Assembly (NCBI GenBank): GCA_027488975.1
Contig: JAIYAQ010000010.1
Span: 32,952 to 96,951, forward strand
Direction: 5' to 3'
From: Cyanobium sp. E1_MAG_00006
Lineage (GTDB): Bacteria; Cyanobacteriota; Cyanobacteriia; PCC-6307; Cyanobiaceae
DNA length: 64,000 nt
In this document: positions 63,266-64,000 of the stretch, piece after piece
Numbering within the stretch: the stretch's first letter is position 1
How the letters are laid out: the number at the start of each line of letters is the position of its first letter
Made by a program: the position numbers and the translations under genes
Notes under the pieces: model-generated
Database searches by the model: none
The model's input: the letters and a program-made list of their open reading frames with translations, nothing else
What the model was told of the DNA's origin: nothing

Positions 63266-64000
63266 CTAAGAGAGCAGATTCAAAAAGTACCAGTCCTTGT
63301 CGGTAGAGGCACGCCTGTATTGGCTGTAGGCAAGGATGATGTCCGGGCCAAGGATCGTGAGAGCAGGCGTGACACCTTTGTAGACAAAACTGCCTGAGGG
63401 TTCACCCAGTTGGGTTTGCAGCGCCGCAAGCGTTGTCCATGGTCGCCTTATCATAAGGCGACCACCAATGATCAGGTTGATGGAGCCGGCAGCACCATCC
63501 AGGCTGTCGTTGCCTTCCCCTCCGACCAGCAGATCACTGCCATCGCCACCAAGCAACACGTCATTGTTGGCGTTGTTGCGCGCCGCTTCGATCGATTGAA
63601 GTGCCTGCACGGCGTAGGTGGCGTTCAGCTCGAACTTAGCAAGGTCGCCGAAGAGAATGTCGTTACCGGCACCAGCATTGAGGGAATCGTTGCCGAGGCC
63701 TCCAACCAACAGATCATCTCCGATACCGCCAAGGAGTGTGTCATTGCCATCGTCGGCATGCTCAAGTGTGGTGATCGCGTAACCCGCTCCATTGAGGCTG
63801 AGCGTCACGCTGTCGCCGAACAGCGCATCGTTACCAGTGCCACCATCGAGGAAATCGGCTCCGATGTCACCCGTCAGCAGATCGTTGCCAGCACCACCGG
63901 CCAGGGAGTCGTTGTCGGCACCGCCCTCGAGCCGGTCATCTCCATCGCCACCGACCAGGGAATCCGCTCCCGCCTGACCGCTGAGGCTGTCGTTGCCGAG
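63266..64000 (-). CDS. RTX (hemolysin-type calcium-binding repeat) protein, N-terminal part beyond the window
   Basis: The last 244 codons of a gene entering from the right edge; the frame is open to base 64000. Nonapeptide repeats GGxGxDxLx are abundant: LGNDSLSGQAGADSLVGG, GGAGNDLLTG, GGTGNDALFG, GGIGDDLLVGG, GGEGNDSLDG. These form Ca2+-filled beta-rolls in type I-secreted proteins. The C-terminal 75 residues after the repeats are non-repetitive (WTTLAALQTQLGEPSGSF) and could hold the secretion signal. Neighbouring gene on the same strand is the Ig-like protein. Confidence 0.88.
   Translation of the reverse strand, partial: LGNDSLSGQAGADSLVGGDGDDRLEGGADNDSLAGGAGNDLLTGDIGADFLDGGTGNDALFGDSVTLSLNGAGYAITTLEHADDGNDTLLGGIGDDLLVGGLGNDSLNAGAGNDILFGDLAKFELNATYAVQALQSIEAARNNANNDVLLGGDGSDLLVGGEGNDSLDGAAGSINLIIGGRLMIRRPWTTLAALQTQLGEPSGSFVYKGVTPALTILGPDIILAYSQYRRASTDKDWYFLNLLS

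Overview
The window is a stretch of a cyanobacterial chromosome, most likely from a small freshwater or marine Synechococcus/Cyanobium-type picocyanobacterium. Supporting genes are the photosynthetic NDH-1 subunits (ndhA, ndhI, ndhG, ndhE, ndhH), chlM for chlorophyll synthesis, four phylloquinone genes (menF, menA, menC, menE) plus a DHNA-CoA-type thioesterase, a PedR-like redox regulator, a Ycf29-like response regulator, and a grrP-grrA-grrM peptide-maturation locus. GCGATCGC (HIP1-type) palindromes are scattered through it. The backbone is GC-rich, compact, and full of overlapping convergent and co-directional genes.

Layout. 1-2.3 kb: an NDP-sugar pyrophosphorylase cut by the window edge, metF, pedR and a small conserved protein. 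2.3-7.8 kb: a minus-strand run gltA-ndhA-ndhI-ndhG-ndhE-nadK-CYTH. 7.9-25.5 kb: housekeeping genes (sixA-like phosphatase, DUF3352, rhodanese, hrcA, trpB, SUI1, a ChaN-PDZ fusion, cysC, an AI-2E/PerM permease, purE, nagA, chlM, an RluA-like protein, a response regulator, cysteine desulfurase, rsmH, a TerB-like protein). 25.6-33.8 kb: ndhH and the phylloquinone block. 33.8-42.1 kb: gshB-grxC, prfB (with a programmed +1 frameshift), DUF3285, ybeY, dgkA, trpG, an MBL-fold protein, a hisC-type aminotransferase and argS. 42.2-44.8 kb: the glycine-rich-repeat RiPP locus. 44.8-47.7 kb: nadC, a second TerB-like protein and mnmE.

From about 47.8 kb base composition drops and the content becomes accessory. 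A nested graveyard of insertion sequences (IS5, IS3, IS1182 types, all broken) lies at 48.8-52.0 kb. It is followed by a row of small orphan secreted proteins (52.6-55.1 kb), a SapC-family gene, and a tightly coupled six-gene minus-strand operon (55.9-60.7 kb). That operon encodes a small domain protein, a class I O-methyltransferase, a radical SAM enzyme, two large proteins of unknown family and a P-loop kinase. It looks like a biosynthetic cluster that I cannot match to a named pathway and is the best candidate here for an undescribed system. The window closes with an 818-residue Ig-like surface/secreted protein and a partial RTX (calcium-binding nonapeptide) protein.

All calls come from reading the sequence and translations by eye; no database search was run.
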